A DNA stretch of 64,000 nt from Delftia sp. PS-11. Lineage in GTDB: Bacteria > Pseudomonadota > Gammaproteobacteria > Burkholderiales > Burkholderiaceae_C. The DNA lies in the NCBI RefSeq assembly GCF_029870285.1, contig NZ_JACSYA010000004.1:1-64000 (forward strand), read 5' to 3'. Made by a program: the position numbers and the translations under genes. The notes under the pieces were generated by a model. The model did not search any database. It was not told the DNA's origin and saw only the letters and a program-made list of their open reading frames with translations. Positions 16,023-24,638 of this stretch are shown in pieces (position 1 is the first letter of the stretch; every line of letters starts with the position of its first letter).

Positions 16023-17171
16023 ATGCACCGACCACTGGCGGCTCTGGGCCGCAGACAGTTTCTGGCCGCCACGGCCGCCGCTTCGGCCTGGCCCGGCCTT
16101 GTGCGCGCCCAGGACAGCGGCACCATCGTGCTCGGTCAGTCCTGTCCGATGAGCGGGCCTTCGGCCCAGCTGGGCCAGCCTTTCCATGAAGGTGCGAAAC
16201 TGTATTTCGACCAGCTCAATGCCCAGGGTGGCGTGGGCCGGCGCAGCATCGAACTGCGGGTGCTCGACGATGGCTACGAGCCCGAGCGCTGCGTGGCCAA
16301 TACCCAGCGGTTCCTGGCCGATGAGGTGTTTGCGCTGTTCGGCTATGTGGGCACGCCGACCAGCATGGCCGCGCTGCCGCTGCTGCAAAAGGCCCGTGTG
16401 CCGCTGTTTGCTCCGCTGACGGGTGCCGAGGCGCTGCGCCAGCCGCAGCTGTCCGGCCTGGTCTTCAATGTGCGGGCTTCCTATGCCGACGAGACTGCGC
16501 TGATGGTGCGCCAGATCATGGGCCTGGGCCTGCGCAGGGTCGCTGTGCTCTACCAGAACGATGCCTATGGCGAATCGGGCCTGGCCGGCATCAAGGCGGC
16601 CCTGGCTGCCAAGGGGCAGGAGCCTGTCGGCACGGCCACGGTGGAGCGCAATTCCCAGAATGTGGCACAGGCCGTCAAGGCCCTGGTGCCGCTGGCGCCC
16701 GATGTCATCGTGCTGGTGGTGACCTATGCGGCCAGCGCGGCCTTCATCCGCGCGGCCCGGCAGGCCGGCTTTGGCGGGCAGCTGTACAACGTCTCCTTCG
16801 TGGGCACGCAGGCGCTGTCCGAGGCGCTGGGCAAGGAGGCCGAAGGCGTGGTCGTGACCCAGGTCGTGCCTTCGCCGTTTCAGACATCGCGGCCGCTCAC
16901 GCGCGAGTTTCTCGCTGCCATCCAGAAGGGCGGCAACAAGGTCCAGGCCAATTATTCGAGCATCGAAGGCTATCTGGCAGCGCGCATCTTTGCCGAGGCG
17001 CTGCGCCAGGCGTCTTTGGCCGGGCGGCTCCAGCGCGAGGGCCTGGTGGCCGCGCTGGACGCCATGAATGGCCAGCAGGTGGCGGGTTTTCCGCTGGCCT
17101 TCAAGCCGCAGGCCAAGGCGCGCTTCGTCGAATTGTCCATGCTGACGGCGGACGGCCGGGTCCGGGTGTAG
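16023..17171 (+). CDS. ABC transporter substrate-binding protein, Liv-type
   Basis: 382 residues. The N-terminus (LGRRQFLAATAAASAWPGLVRAQ) is a Tat-like export signal. The mature protein is a type I periplasmic-binding protein: IVLGQSCPMSGPSAQLGQ, FHEGAKLYFDQLNAQGGVGRR, GYVGTPTSMAALPLLQK, VAVLYQNDAYGESGLAGIKAAL. These usually serve branched-chain amino acid or aromatic acid ABC systems. No permease or ATPase adjoins it. It lies 37 bases upstream of an M20 amidohydrolase and may bind the amide substrate or its product. An in-frame ATG at about 16005 is an alternative start. Confidence 0.85.
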   Translation: MHRPLAALGRRQFLAATAAASAWPGLVRAQDSGTIVLGQSCPMSGPSAQLGQPFHEGAKLYFDQLNAQGGVGRRSIELRVLDDGYEPERCVANTQRFLADEVFALFGYVGTPTSMAALPLLQKARVPLFAPLTGAEALRQPQLSGLVFNVRASYADETALMVRQIMGLGLRRVAVLYQNDAYGESGLAGIKAALAAKGQEPVGTATVERNSQNVAQAVKALVPLAPDVIVLVVTYAASAAFIRAARQAGFGGQLYNVSFVGTQALSEALGKEAEGVVVTQVVPSPFQTSRPLTREFLAAIQKGGNKVQANYSSIEGYLAARIFAEALRQASLAGRLQREGLVAALDAMNGQQVAGFPLAFKPQAKARFVELSMLTADGRVRV

Positions 17172-17208
17172 GCTCTGAGGCTGTACCGGATTCAAAGGAG
17201 AAAACCAT

Positions 17209-18417
17209 ATGGCCTTGCTGCAGGAACTGCTGGATGCTGCCCCCGCGATCACGGCCTTGCGCCGCGACATTCACGCCCATCCCGAACTGTGCTTCGAGGA
17301 GCTGCGCACCGCCGATCTGGTGGCGCGCCAGCTGCAGGAGTGGGGCATTGCGGTCCACCGTGGCCTGGGCCGCACGGGCGTGGTCGGCACCATCCATGGC
17401 CGCGACGGCGGCGCCTGTGGCCGGGCCATCGGCCTGCGCGCCGACATGGACGCCCTGCCCATGCAGGAATTCAATACCTTCGCGCACGCCAGCCGCCATG
17501 CGGGCAAGATGCACGCCTGCGGCCATGACGGCCATGTGGCCATGCTGCTGGCCGCAGCCCAGTACCTGGCCGCGCACCGCGACAGCTTCGAGGGCACGGT
17601 TCATCTGATCTTCCAGCCGGCCGAGGAAGGCGGCGGCGGCGCCCGCGAAATGGTCGAGGACGGCCTGTTCGAGCAATTTCCCGTGCAGGCCGTTTTCGGC
17701 ATGCACAACTGGCCCGGCATGCCGGCCGGCACCATGGCCGTGGGGCCGGGCCCGGCCATGGCCTCCAGCAACGAGTTCCGCATCGTCGTGCGCGGCAAGG
17801 GCGGCCATGCGGCCATGCCGCACATGGTGATCGATCCGCTGCCCGTGGCGGCCCAGCTCATCCTGGGCCTGCAGACCATTGTCAGCCGCAACGTCAAACC
17901 CATCGAGGCCGGCGTTGTCTCGGTGACCATGGTGCATGCCGGCGAGGCCACCAACGTGGTGCCCGACAGCGTGGAGCTGCAAGGCACGGTGCGCACTTTC
18001 ACGCTGGAGGTGCTGGACCTGATAGAGCGGCGCATGCGCGCCCTGGCCGAGAGCATCTGCGCTGCGCACGAGACGCGCTGCGAGTTCGAGTTCGTTCGCA
18101 ACTACCCGCCGACGATCAACTCCGCCCCCGAGGCCGAGTTTGCCCGCCGCGTCATGGCCGAAGTTGTGGGCGAGGACAAGGTGCTGCCCCAGGAGCCGTC
18201 GATGGGGGCCGAGGACTTCGCCTTCATGCTGCTGGCCCGGCCCGGCGCCTACTGCTTTATTGCCAACGGTGACGGCGACCACCGCGCCCTGGGCCATGGC
18301 GGCGGCCCCTGCACGCTGCACAACCCCAGCTATGACTTCAACGATGCGCTCATTCCGCAGGGGGCGTCGTTCTGGGTGAAGCTGGCCCAGCGCTGGCTGG
18401 CCGAGCCCACGCGCTGA
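17209..18417 (+). CDS. M20-family amidohydrolase (hippurate hydrolase-like)
   Basis: 402 residues. Motifs of the M20D group are present: RRDIHAHPELCFEE, LRADMDALPMQE, MHACGHDGHVAMLLAAAQYL, IFQPAEEGGGGAREMVEDGLFE, and FGMHNWPGMPAG. The late GAEDFAFML completes the metal site. Enzymes of this group remove acyl groups from amino acids (hippurate, N-acetyl or indole-acetyl conjugates). AAAGGAG lies 7 bases before the ATG. A strong terminator follows. Coupling with the Liv-type binding protein suggests uptake and hydrolysis of acyl-amino acids. Confidence 0.9.
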   Translation: MALLQELLDAAPAITALRRDIHAHPELCFEELRTADLVARQLQEWGIAVHRGLGRTGVVGTIHGRDGGACGRAIGLRADMDALPMQEFNTFAHASRHAGKMHACGHDGHVAMLLAAAQYLAAHRDSFEGTVHLIFQPAEEGGGGAREMVEDGLFEQFPVQAVFGMHNWPGMPAGTMAVGPGPAMASSNEFRIVVRGKGGHAAMPHMVIDPLPVAAQLILGLQTIVSRNVKPIEAGVVSVTMVHAGEATNVVPDSVELQGTVRTFTLEVLDLIERRMRALAESICAAHETRCEFEFVRNYPPTINSAPEAEFARRVMAEVVGEDKVLPQEPSMGAEDFAFMLLARPGAYCFIANGDGDHRALGHGGGPCTLHNPSYDFNDALIPQGASFWVKLAQRWLAEPTR

Positions 18418-18440
18418 CGCGGGCGTTGCCACGGCAGGTG

Positions 18441-18480
18441 GCCAAAAAAGCACGATCGTTCTAAATCGCGCTTTTTTGGC
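18441..18480 (+). terminator. Intrinsic terminator after the M20 gene
   Basis: GCCAAAAAAGCACGA pairs with TCGCGCTTTTTTGGC (14 of 15 positions) around a 10 base loop. The stem ends in a T-rich arm. It separates the M20 gene from the ACBP gene. Confidence 0.65.
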
Positions 18481-18522
18481 TACACTGTGCCGTTATACAA
18501 AACGCCCACCAGGAGACTTTCC

Positions 18523-18777
18523 ATGTCCGATCTGAATGCCGCCTTCGAGGCCGCCGTCAAGAACTCCACCTCGATTAGCGAGCGTCCCGACAACGCCACG
18601 CTGCTCAAGATCTATGCCCTGTACAAGCAGGCCACCGAGGGCGACAACGAGGCCAAGAAGCCCAGCTTCACCGACATGGTGGGCCGCGCCAAGTGGGATG
18701 CCTGGGAAAAGCTCAAGGGCACGTCGTCCGACGAAGCCCGCCAGCAGTACATCGACCTGATCGAATCGCTGCGCTGA
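18523..18777 (+). CDS. Acyl-CoA-binding protein
   Basis: 84 residues with the complete ACBP four-helix signature: LNAAFEAAVKNSTSI, LLKIYALYKQATEGDN, KPSFTDMVGRAKWDAWEKLKGTS, ARQQYIDLIESL. It binds long-chain acyl-CoA esters in the cytoplasm. The ribosome site AGGAG lies 8 bases before the ATG, and the gene is flanked on both sides by terminators, so it is a single-gene transcript. Length is normal for the family. Confidence 0.93.
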   Translation: MSDLNAAFEAAVKNSTSISERPDNATLLKIYALYKQATEGDNEAKKPSFTDMVGRAKWDAWEKLKGTSSDEARQQYIDLIESLR

Positions 18778-18802
18778 TTCCCGCAGCGCCTGAGCGGCTG
18801 CA

Positions 18803-18831
18803 GGCAAGGCCCCGCACTGCGGGGCCTTGCC
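18803..18831. terminator. Bidirectional terminator hairpin
   Basis: A perfect 14 bp stem (GGCAAGGCCCCGCA facing TGCGGGGCCTTGCC) with a single central base lies between the convergent ACBP gene and the dioxygenase gene. There is no long T tract. Confidence 0.6.
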
Positions 18832-18841
18832 GTTTGCGGCT

Positions 18842-19858
18842 TCAGTATTTATTGGAGAAATTGGCGCTGATGCGCTGGCGCAGATACTCGGCGCCCGTGA
18901 TGGGCGGATATTTCCGGCCTGGCCCTTCGATCACCGCATCCTCGTTTGCCTGGCAAAAGAAGGCCAGACTGTAGCGCGCGCCCTGGTATTCGTGGGGCAG
19001 GGGGTTGCGCACGCGGTGGAAGTTGCTGGGCAGCTGGTCATCGCTCCAGCGTGTGAGCATGTCACCGATATTGCAGGTGATCACGCCGTCCACGGGGTCC
19101 ACGGGCGTCCATTGCTGGCCCTCGATTTCCTTGCCCGGCAGCACCTGCAGGCCGCCCTGGCCCGCGCGCTGGAACAGCAGCGTCAGGCAGTCGAAGTCGG
19201 TGTGCGCGCCTGCGCGCCACAGCCCCATTTCGTCCTGGAGCGCGGGGTCGGCGGCAAAGTAGTGCAGCATGCGCAGCGTGCTCTGGTAGGCGGGCACCTC
19301 GGGATCATGGGCGCGCGTGAAGAAGTCCGCATCAAAGCCCAGCTTGTGCGCAAAGCATGACAGCAGCCGCATGCCGACCTGCCAGCACTGGCGCTCGAAA
19401 TCCAGCGTGGCCTGTCGAAAGCCCGGCAGCTCCTGCTCGTCAGGCCACAGGCCGGCCATGCGCGGGCGCGTGACCTGGTAGGACTCCTTCTGGTCCGGCG
19501 TGCGCGTGGAGGGCCGGATCTGTGCCTTGTGCTCCCAGCCCGCGTTGCGCGACAAGGGCCACTGCGCCTTGACTTCGCGCGGCAGCGCGAACAACTGCGC
19601 CGCGCGCGCGAAGGCGGCATCGATATCGGCCTGGGGGATGCCGTGGCCCGAAACCTGGAAGAAGCCGATCTCCACCGACGCCTGCCAGATGGCATCGGCA
19701 ATCTCGGCCTTGCGCCGCTCGAAGTCGGAGATATCGATGATGCGCACCTCGCGCGCCCGTGTCTCCTGGCCCTGGCCGCCCATGCGGGCTTCCCTGGCGA
19801 GTTCGTCCAGCGCGTAGCCCGAGGGCGCAGCAGGGGTGGCAAGAGTGTGGGTGTTCAT
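18842..19858 (-). CDS. Fe(II)/2-oxoglutarate dioxygenase, isopenicillin N synthase-like
   Basis: 338 residues. Iron ligands His219 and Asp221 (AHTDFD) with His281 (NFHRV), and the 2-oxoglutarate Arg295-x-Ser297 (RYSLAFF), are all present. The N-terminal domain (IDISDFERRKAEIADAIWQASVEIGFFQVSGHGI) is typical of the DIOX_N family. This superfamily includes nucleobase oxidases such as fungal thymine 7-hydroxylase and xanthine dioxygenase. It is divergent from an NMT1-like/deaminase/ABC cluster, which makes a nucleobase or pyrimidine substrate plausible but unproven. The start at 19858 has an AAGGAAAC site upstream. Confidence 0.85.
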   Translation of the reverse strand: MNTHTLATPAAPSGYALDELAREARMGGQGQETRAREVRIIDISDFERRKAEIADAIWQASVEIGFFQVSGHGIPQADIDAAFARAAQLFALPREVKAQWPLSRNAGWEHKAQIRPSTRTPDQKESYQVTRPRMAGLWPDEQELPGFRQATLDFERQCWQVGMRLLSCFAHKLGFDADFFTRAHDPEVPAYQSTLRMLHYFAADPALQDEMGLWRAGAHTDFDCLTLLFQRAGQGGLQVLPGKEIEGQQWTPVDPVDGVITCNIGDMLTRWSDDQLPSNFHRVRNPLPHEYQGARYSLAFFCQANEDAVIEGPGRKYPPITGAEYLRQRISANFSNKY

Positions 19859-20024
19859 GGTCTCTGTTTCCTTGGCCGCAATGGCCGTTGCAAGGGATGC
19901 GGCGGCCTGTCCGCAGACCAGGGCCGTGCATCGCTCTTGAAGTGGTGGAAAGGTCAGGGGAGGCCACCAGGCTGCCTCCCCCTCCCGCTTCAAGAGCAAT
20001 GACCCGCACCGGCAGGTGCCGGCA

Positions 20025-20256
20025 TGCTGAACGCTTCTACTCTTGCCCATCTCCCAAGCAAACGGCGCGCCAGCTTTTGTGGATCGGAAAACTACGCCGG
20101 CCTCTCCATCTTGGTGCAAAAGCACCAGGCAGCCCGGCGCATGTGCCGCATCGGGGTCGTTGTGCACCAAACGGATGCATGCCGCTGGCGTTTGACGCCA
20201 GCGCGGGGGTGGTACGCACTTTGCATACAAGGTCTGACGAGTAGAAGCGTTCAGCA
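20025..20256. repeat. Widely spaced 18 bp perfect inverted repeat in divergent control region
   Basis: TGCTGAACGCTTCTACTC (20025-20042) and its exact reverse complement (20239-20256) are 196 bases apart. They lie inside the 500 base gene-free region 19859-20358, between the dioxygenase and the divergent ABC/deaminase operon. A further 10 bp inverted repeat (GCTCTTGAAG at about 19934, CTTCAAGAGC at about 19988) lies on the dioxygenase side. These could be paired operator half-sites for DNA looping or footprints of a mobile element. No gene is seen in the region. Confidence 0.55.
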
Positions 20257-20358
20257 CGCGCCCAGTGCGCGTCGCCCGGAAATTGCTCATGTCGCACCGG
20301 CCAGGGCCCCATGTCCTGCCGGTCCCATCGTTTGATCGAGGCCTGAGAGTTCCCCACC

Positions 20359-21387
20359 ATGCAACGCCGTCATTTCCTTGCCGCCCTGCCCGCCGTGTCC
20401 GCCAGCGCCGCGCTGCCGCGTGCCTTTGCCCAGGGCAAGGCGCCCGTGCCGCTCAAATTCACGCTGGATTACCGTGTGACGGCGCAGACCGCGCCTTTCT
20501 TTGTCGCGCTGCACAAGGGCTACTACCGCGATGAGGGCCTGGAGGTGAGCATCGATGTGGGCTCGGGCTCGGTGGCATCGATCACCCGGGTCGCCAGCGG
20601 CGCCTACCAGCTGGGCCTGGGCGATATCAGCGCGCTGGCCGAGTTCCAGGCGCAAAACCCTGCAACGGCCCGTGTGCAGGCCGTCTATCAGTACTACAAC
20701 CGTGCGCCTTTCGCCATCATCGGCCGCAGGGACCGGGGCGTCACGGCCGAGTTCTCCAGCCTCAAGGGCAAGAAGGTGGCCGCAGCGGCTGTGGAGTCCA
20801 CGCGCCGTGTCTGGCCGCTGGTGGCGCAGCGCCAGGGCCTGCCTGCGGACCTGTTCGCCTGGTCCACCACCGAGTTTTCGGCGCGCGACAACGTGATGGT
20901 GCGCGGCGATGTGGATGCGGCCACCTATTTCCATGACTCCGCCGTGTCGCTGTTTGCGCGCATGCCGGCCGAGCAACTGTCGGTGCTGCGCTATACCGAT
21001 GCGGGCGTGCATCTGTATGGCAATGCCATCCTGGCCAGCAGCGCGCTGCTGGCCGAGCAGCCAGCCCTGGTTGCGGGATTCCTGCGCGCCAGCAACCGCG
21101 CCATTGCCGAGTGCCTGGCCCAGCCGTCCCTGGCGGTGGCCGCCGTGCGCCAGCGCGAGCCCATCCTCGACGAAAAGCTCGAACTCGCGCGCTGGGCCAT
21201 TACCGCGCAGTATCTGGCCGCGCCCGACACGCGCCGCCACGGGCTGGGCGATATCGACCCGCAACTGCTGGCCCAGCAGGCCGAGCAGGTGGGTCAGGCC
21301 TTCGGGCTCAAGTCCGCCCCTTCCGCCGAGGCGCTGTTCAACCGCAGCCTGCTGCCGCCGCTGGCGGCGCGCATGGTCCGGACCTGA
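20359..21387 (+). CDS. NMT1/THI5-like ABC substrate-binding protein
   Basis: 342 residues with a Tat-like signal (QRRHFLAALPAVSASAALPRAFAQ). The mature domain has the NMT1 layout: LKFTLDYRVTAQTAPFFVALHKGYYRDEGLEVSID, then GSGSVASITRVASGAYQLGLGDISAL. Family members carry hydroxymethylpyrimidine, other pyrimidines, sulfonates or nitrate. It opens a probable six-gene plus-strand operon. A paralogue lies two genes downstream, so the system has two binding proteins for one ATPase and permease. Confidence 0.88.
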   Translation: MQRRHFLAALPAVSASAALPRAFAQGKAPVPLKFTLDYRVTAQTAPFFVALHKGYYRDEGLEVSIDVGSGSVASITRVASGAYQLGLGDISALAEFQAQNPATARVQAVYQYYNRAPFAIIGRRDRGVTAEFSSLKGKKVAAAAVESTRRVWPLVAQRQGLPADLFAWSTTEFSARDNVMVRGDVDAATYFHDSAVSLFARMPAEQLSVLRYTDAGVHLYGNAILASSALLAEQPALVAGFLRASNRAIAECLAQPSLAVAAVRQREPILDEKLELARWAITAQYLAAPDTRRHGLGDIDPQLLAQQAEQVGQAFGLKSAPSAEALFNRSLLPPLAARMVRT

Positions 21388-21397
21388 GGAGATGGCC

Positions 21398-21913
21398 ATG
21401 AATACCCGCCCCCCTGTTTTGCCCCAAGAGGCCGCGCTGGATGAGCGCGACGGCCGGTACCTGCGCCAGGCCATCGCTTTGGCCGACCGGGCCCGCGAGC
21501 GCGGCAACCGCCCGTTCGGCGCTCTCATCGTATCCGCCCAGGGCCGCTTGATGGCCGAGGCCTCCAACGCCAATGGCGAGAGCGGCGACTGCACGGCCCA
21601 TGCCGAGCTGTCCGCCATCCGGCTGGCCAGTCCTTTGTTCGATCGCCAGGAACTGGCGGGCGCCACGCTGTATTCGTCGGCCGAGCCCTGCGTGATGTGC
21701 GCAGGCGCCATCTTCTGGTCGGCCATCGGCCGCGTGGTCTATGGCATCGATGCCGTGCGCCTGCGCGTCTTCCGTGGCGAGCGCCTGGACCAGAAGGATG
21801 CCGAGCTGTCCTGCCGCGATGTGTTCGACGCATCGTCCCACGCCATCGAATGCATCGGCCCGGCGCTGATCGCCGAGGCGTCGGCATCGCACGAAGGCGC
21901 CTGGAAGCGCTGA
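21398..21913 (+). CDS. Nucleoside/nucleobase deaminase (CMP/dCMP type), first copy
   Basis: 171 residues. Zinc ligands and the general base are in place: His68 and Glu70 (TAHAELSAI) and Cys98/Cys101 (SSAEPCVMCAGAIFW). RPFGALIVSAQG and VVYGIDAVRL are typical of the guanine deaminase/TadA-like group. AGGAG lies 6 bases before the ATG at 21398 (an ATG at 21392 is possible). It lies between two NMT1-like binding proteins. The substrate is inferred to be an imported purine or pyrimidine base. Confidence 0.88.
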   Translation: MNTRPPVLPQEAALDERDGRYLRQAIALADRARERGNRPFGALIVSAQGRLMAEASNANGESGDCTAHAELSAIRLASPLFDRQELAGATLYSSAEPCVMCAGAIFWSAIGRVVYGIDAVRLRVFRGERLDQKDAELSCRDVFDASSHAIECIGPALIAEASASHEGAWKR

Positions 21914-21948
21914 TCCCTTTTTTCATTGCCCTCCAAGAGGAAGCCACC

Positions 21949-22974
21949 ATGCAAAAACGACTGTTCCTGCACACCCTCCTGGCCCTGTCCGCCAGTGCCG
22001 GCCTGGCATCGGCCCATGCGGCCACGCCGCTGAAGTTCCAGCTCGACTGGCGCTTCGAAGGGCCAGCCGCCTTTTTCCTGCAGCCCGCCGCCAAGGGCTA
22101 TTTCAAGGATGCAGGCCTGGAGGTGACCATCGACGCGGGCAGTGGCTCGGGCGGCGTGGTGCAGCGCGTGGCCTCGGGCGCCTACGACCTGGGCTTTGCC
22201 GACCTGGCGGCACTGATGGAGTTCCAGGCCAACAACCCGGACATGCCCAACAAGCCCGTGGCCGTGATGATGGTCTACAACAACACGCCGGCCTCGGTGA
22301 TGGCGCTCAAGAAGAGCGGCATTGCCAAGGCGGCTGACCTCACGGGCAAGAAGCTGGGCGCGCCCGTGTTCGATGCGGGCCGGCGCGCTTTTCCGCTGTT
22401 CGCCAAAGCCAACCAGGTGGGGGCCGTGCAATGGACGGCCATGGACCCGCCGCTGCGCGAGACCATGCTGGTGCGCGGCGATGTGGATGCCATCACCGGC
22501 TTTACCTTCACCTCGCTGCTGAACCTGGAGGCGCGCGGCGTCAAGCCTGCCGACGTGGTGGTCATGCCGTATGCGGATTTCGGTGTGAAGCTGTATGGCA
22601 ATGCCATCATCGCCAGCCCCCGGCTGATCAAGGAGAACCCGGCGGCGCTCAAGGCTTTCCTGCAGGCCTTTGCCAAGGGCGCCAGGGAGGTCATCGCCAA
22701 CCCGGCGGCGGCCATTGCCCACGTCAAGGAGCGTGACGGCATCGTCAACACCCAGCTGGAGACGCGCCGGCTGCAGCTGGCCATCGATACCGTGGTCAAC
22801 AGCGCCGATGCGCGCGCCGAAGGCTTTGGCCAGGTGGTGCCCACGCGCCTGTCGCTGATGGCCTCGCAGGTCTCCGACGTCTATGCGACCAAGACCCGCG
22901 TGAATCCGGCCGAGGTCTGGAACGGAAGTTTCCTGCCGCCGGCTGCCGAGCTGAACATCCTGCCCAAAAAATAA
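21949..22974 (+). CDS. NMT1/THI5-like ABC substrate-binding protein, second copy
   Basis: 341 residues with a Sec signal (MQKRLFLHTLLALSASAGLASAHA). It parallels the first copy: LKFQLDWRFEGPAAFFLQPAAKGYFKDAGLEVTID, then GSGSGGVVQRVASGAYDLGFADLAALMEFQANN and RETMLVRGDVDAITGF. It is closest to the ABC ATPase and permease genes and is therefore probably the main receptor of this transporter. A GAGGAAG site precedes the ATG. Confidence 0.9.
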   Translation: MQKRLFLHTLLALSASAGLASAHAATPLKFQLDWRFEGPAAFFLQPAAKGYFKDAGLEVTIDAGSGSGGVVQRVASGAYDLGFADLAALMEFQANNPDMPNKPVAVMMVYNNTPASVMALKKSGIAKAADLTGKKLGAPVFDAGRRAFPLFAKANQVGAVQWTAMDPPLRETMLVRGDVDAITGFTFTSLLNLEARGVKPADVVVMPYADFGVKLYGNAIIASPRLIKENPAALKAFLQAFAKGAREVIANPAAAIAHVKERDGIVNTQLETRRLQLAIDTVVNSADARAEGFGQVVPTRLSLMASQVSDVYATKTRVNPAEVWNGSFLPPAAELNILPKK

Positions 22975-23013
22975 TATGCGGCCGGCGCGCCGGCCCTTGC
23001 CCCCTTGCCTGCC

Positions 23014-23850
23014 ATGCATCACTCTCCCACCGATTCCAGCGAATTCTTCGTCGAATTCCGCGACGTCTGGCTTGCCTACAACGAAGAGCTGCTGCGCGCC
23101 AACCACTTTGCGGTCGAGGCCATCGACCTGCAGGTGCGGCGCGGCGAGTTCATCGCCATCGTCGGCCCCTCGGGCTGCGGCAAGTCCACCTTCATGAAAC
23201 TGACCACCGGGCTGAAGATGCCCTCCATGGGCCGCGTCATGGTGGACGGCCAGCGCGTGACCGGCCCGCTCAAGATCTCGGGCATGGCTTTTCAGGCACC
23301 CTCGCTGCTGCCCTGGCGCACCACGGTGGACAACGTGCTGCTGCCGCTGGAGATCGTGGAGCCGCACCGCTCGCAGTTCCGCGCCCGGCGCAAGGAGTAC
23401 GAAGCGCGCGCGCGCGCCCTGCTGCAGAAGGTGGGCCTGGGCGGCTACGAGGACAAGTTCCCGTGGCAGCTGTCGGGCGGCATGCAGCAGCGCGCCAGCA
23501 TCTGCCGGGCGCTGATCCACGAGCCGCAGATGCTGCTGCTCGATGAGCCCTTCGGCGCGCTGGACGCCTTCACGCGCGAGGAGCTGTGGTGCGTGCTGCG
23601 CGATTTGCAGGCCGATCAGGGCTTCAACGTCATTCTGGTCACGCATGACCTGCGCGAGAGCGTTTTCCTGGCCGACACCGTCTATGTGATGAGCAAGAGC
23701 CCGGGCCGCTTTGTCGTACGCCGCGACATCGAGCTGCCCCGTCCGCGCGACCTGGAGCTGACCTATACGCGCGAGTTCACCGACATCGTGCACGAGCTGC
23801 GCGGCCACATCGGCGCCATGCGCAAGACCGGCGCCGCCATTCACCAGTAA
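23014..23850 (+). CDS. ABC transporter ATP-binding protein (SsuB/TauB type)
   Basis: 278 residues. Walker A is GPSGCGKST (residues 51-59), followed by the Q-loop in MAFQAPSLLPWRT, the signature LSGGMQQRASICRAL, Walker B MLLLDEPFGALD and the H-loop LVTHD. The type is that of importers for nitrate, sulfonates, thiamine precursors and related molecules. It follows the second binding protein and precedes the permease by 20 bases. Confidence 0.93.
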   Translation: MHHSPTDSSEFFVEFRDVWLAYNEELLRANHFAVEAIDLQVRRGEFIAIVGPSGCGKSTFMKLTTGLKMPSMGRVMVDGQRVTGPLKISGMAFQAPSLLPWRTTVDNVLLPLEIVEPHRSQFRARRKEYEARARALLQKVGLGGYEDKFPWQLSGGMQQRASICRALIHEPQMLLLDEPFGALDAFTREELWCVLRDLQADQGFNVILVTHDLRESVFLADTVYVMSKSPGRFVVRRDIELPRPRDLELTYTREFTDIVHELRGHIGAMRKTGAAIHQ

Positions 23851-23870
23851 GTCCAGGGGAGTCTCCATTC

Positions 23871-24638
23871 ATGCACAAGAAATACGCGGAACGCTGGGCG
23901 CCCTGGGTGCTGCTGCTGGTGGTCATCCTGCTGTGGCAGCTCATCTGCTCGGCCTTCGAGGTCTCTGAGTTCATCTTCCCCAGCCCCTGGGCCATCGGCA
24001 GGCAACTGGCCGAGTTCAGCGGCATCATCGCCGCCCATGCCTGGCGCACCTACTGGGTGACGATGGCGGGCTTTGGCCTGGCCATCGTGGTGGGCGTGCT
24101 GCTGGGCTTTCTCATCGGCTCCTCGCGTCTGGCCTATGCGGCCTTCTATCCGCTGATGACAGCCTTCAACGCCTTGCCCAAGGCGGCTTTCGTGCCCATT
24201 CTCGTGGTCTGGTTCGGCATCGGCGCGGGGCCGGCCATCCTCACGGCCTTCCTGATCAGCTTCTTTCCCATCATGGTCAACATCGCCACGGGCCTGGCCA
24301 CGCTGGAGCCCGAGCTGGAGGATGTGCTGCGTGTGCTGGGCGCGCGCCGCTGGGACGTGCTCGTCAAGGTTGGCCTGCCGCGCTCCATGCCGTACTTCTA
24401 TGGTTCGCTCAAGGTGGCCATCACGCTGGCCTTCGTGGGCACCACGGTCAGCGAGATGACGGCGGCCAACGAGGGCATCGGCTATCTGCTGGTGTCGGCA
24501 GGCTCGTCCATGCAGATGGGCCTGGCCTTCGCCGGCCTGATCGTGGTCGGCGCCATGGCGATGATCATGTACGAGCTGTTCAGCGCCATCGAAAAGCACA
24601 CCACAGGCTGGGCCCGCCGTGGCTCCCAGGGCGAGTGA
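23871..24638 (+). CDS. ABC transporter permease (SsuC/ThiX type)
   Basis: 255 residues with about six membrane helices and the coupling EAA motif region (ATLEPELEDVLRVLGARRWDVLVKVGLPRSMPYFYGSLKVA). It completes the importer with the NMT1-like receptor and the ATPase. GGGGAG lies upstream of the ATG. Its stop overlaps a possible GTG start of the next deaminase gene. Confidence 0.92.
   Translation: MHKKYAERWAPWVLLLVVILLWQLICSAFEVSEFIFPSPWAIGRQLAEFSGIIAAHAWRTYWVTMAGFGLAIVVGVLLGFLIGSSRLAYAAFYPLMTAFNALPKAAFVPILVVWFGIGAGPAILTAFLISFFPIMVNIATGLATLEPELEDVLRVLGARRWDVLVKVGLPRSMPYFYGSLKVAITLAFVGTTVSEMTAANEGIGYLLVSAGSSMQMGLAFAGLIVVGAMAMIMYELFSAIEKHTTGWARRGSQGE

Noticed and set aside
23005..23013. TTG start for the ABC ATPase at 23005
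   Set aside because: The ATG at 23014 is in frame and gives the usual family length.
21739..23868. Long minus-strand open frame (about 709 codons) opposite the deaminase, NMT1-like and ATPase genes
   Set aside because: It is a high-GC shadow of three well-recognised genes on the plus strand. Its translation is low complexity (His, Gly, Arg, Gln-rich) without domains.
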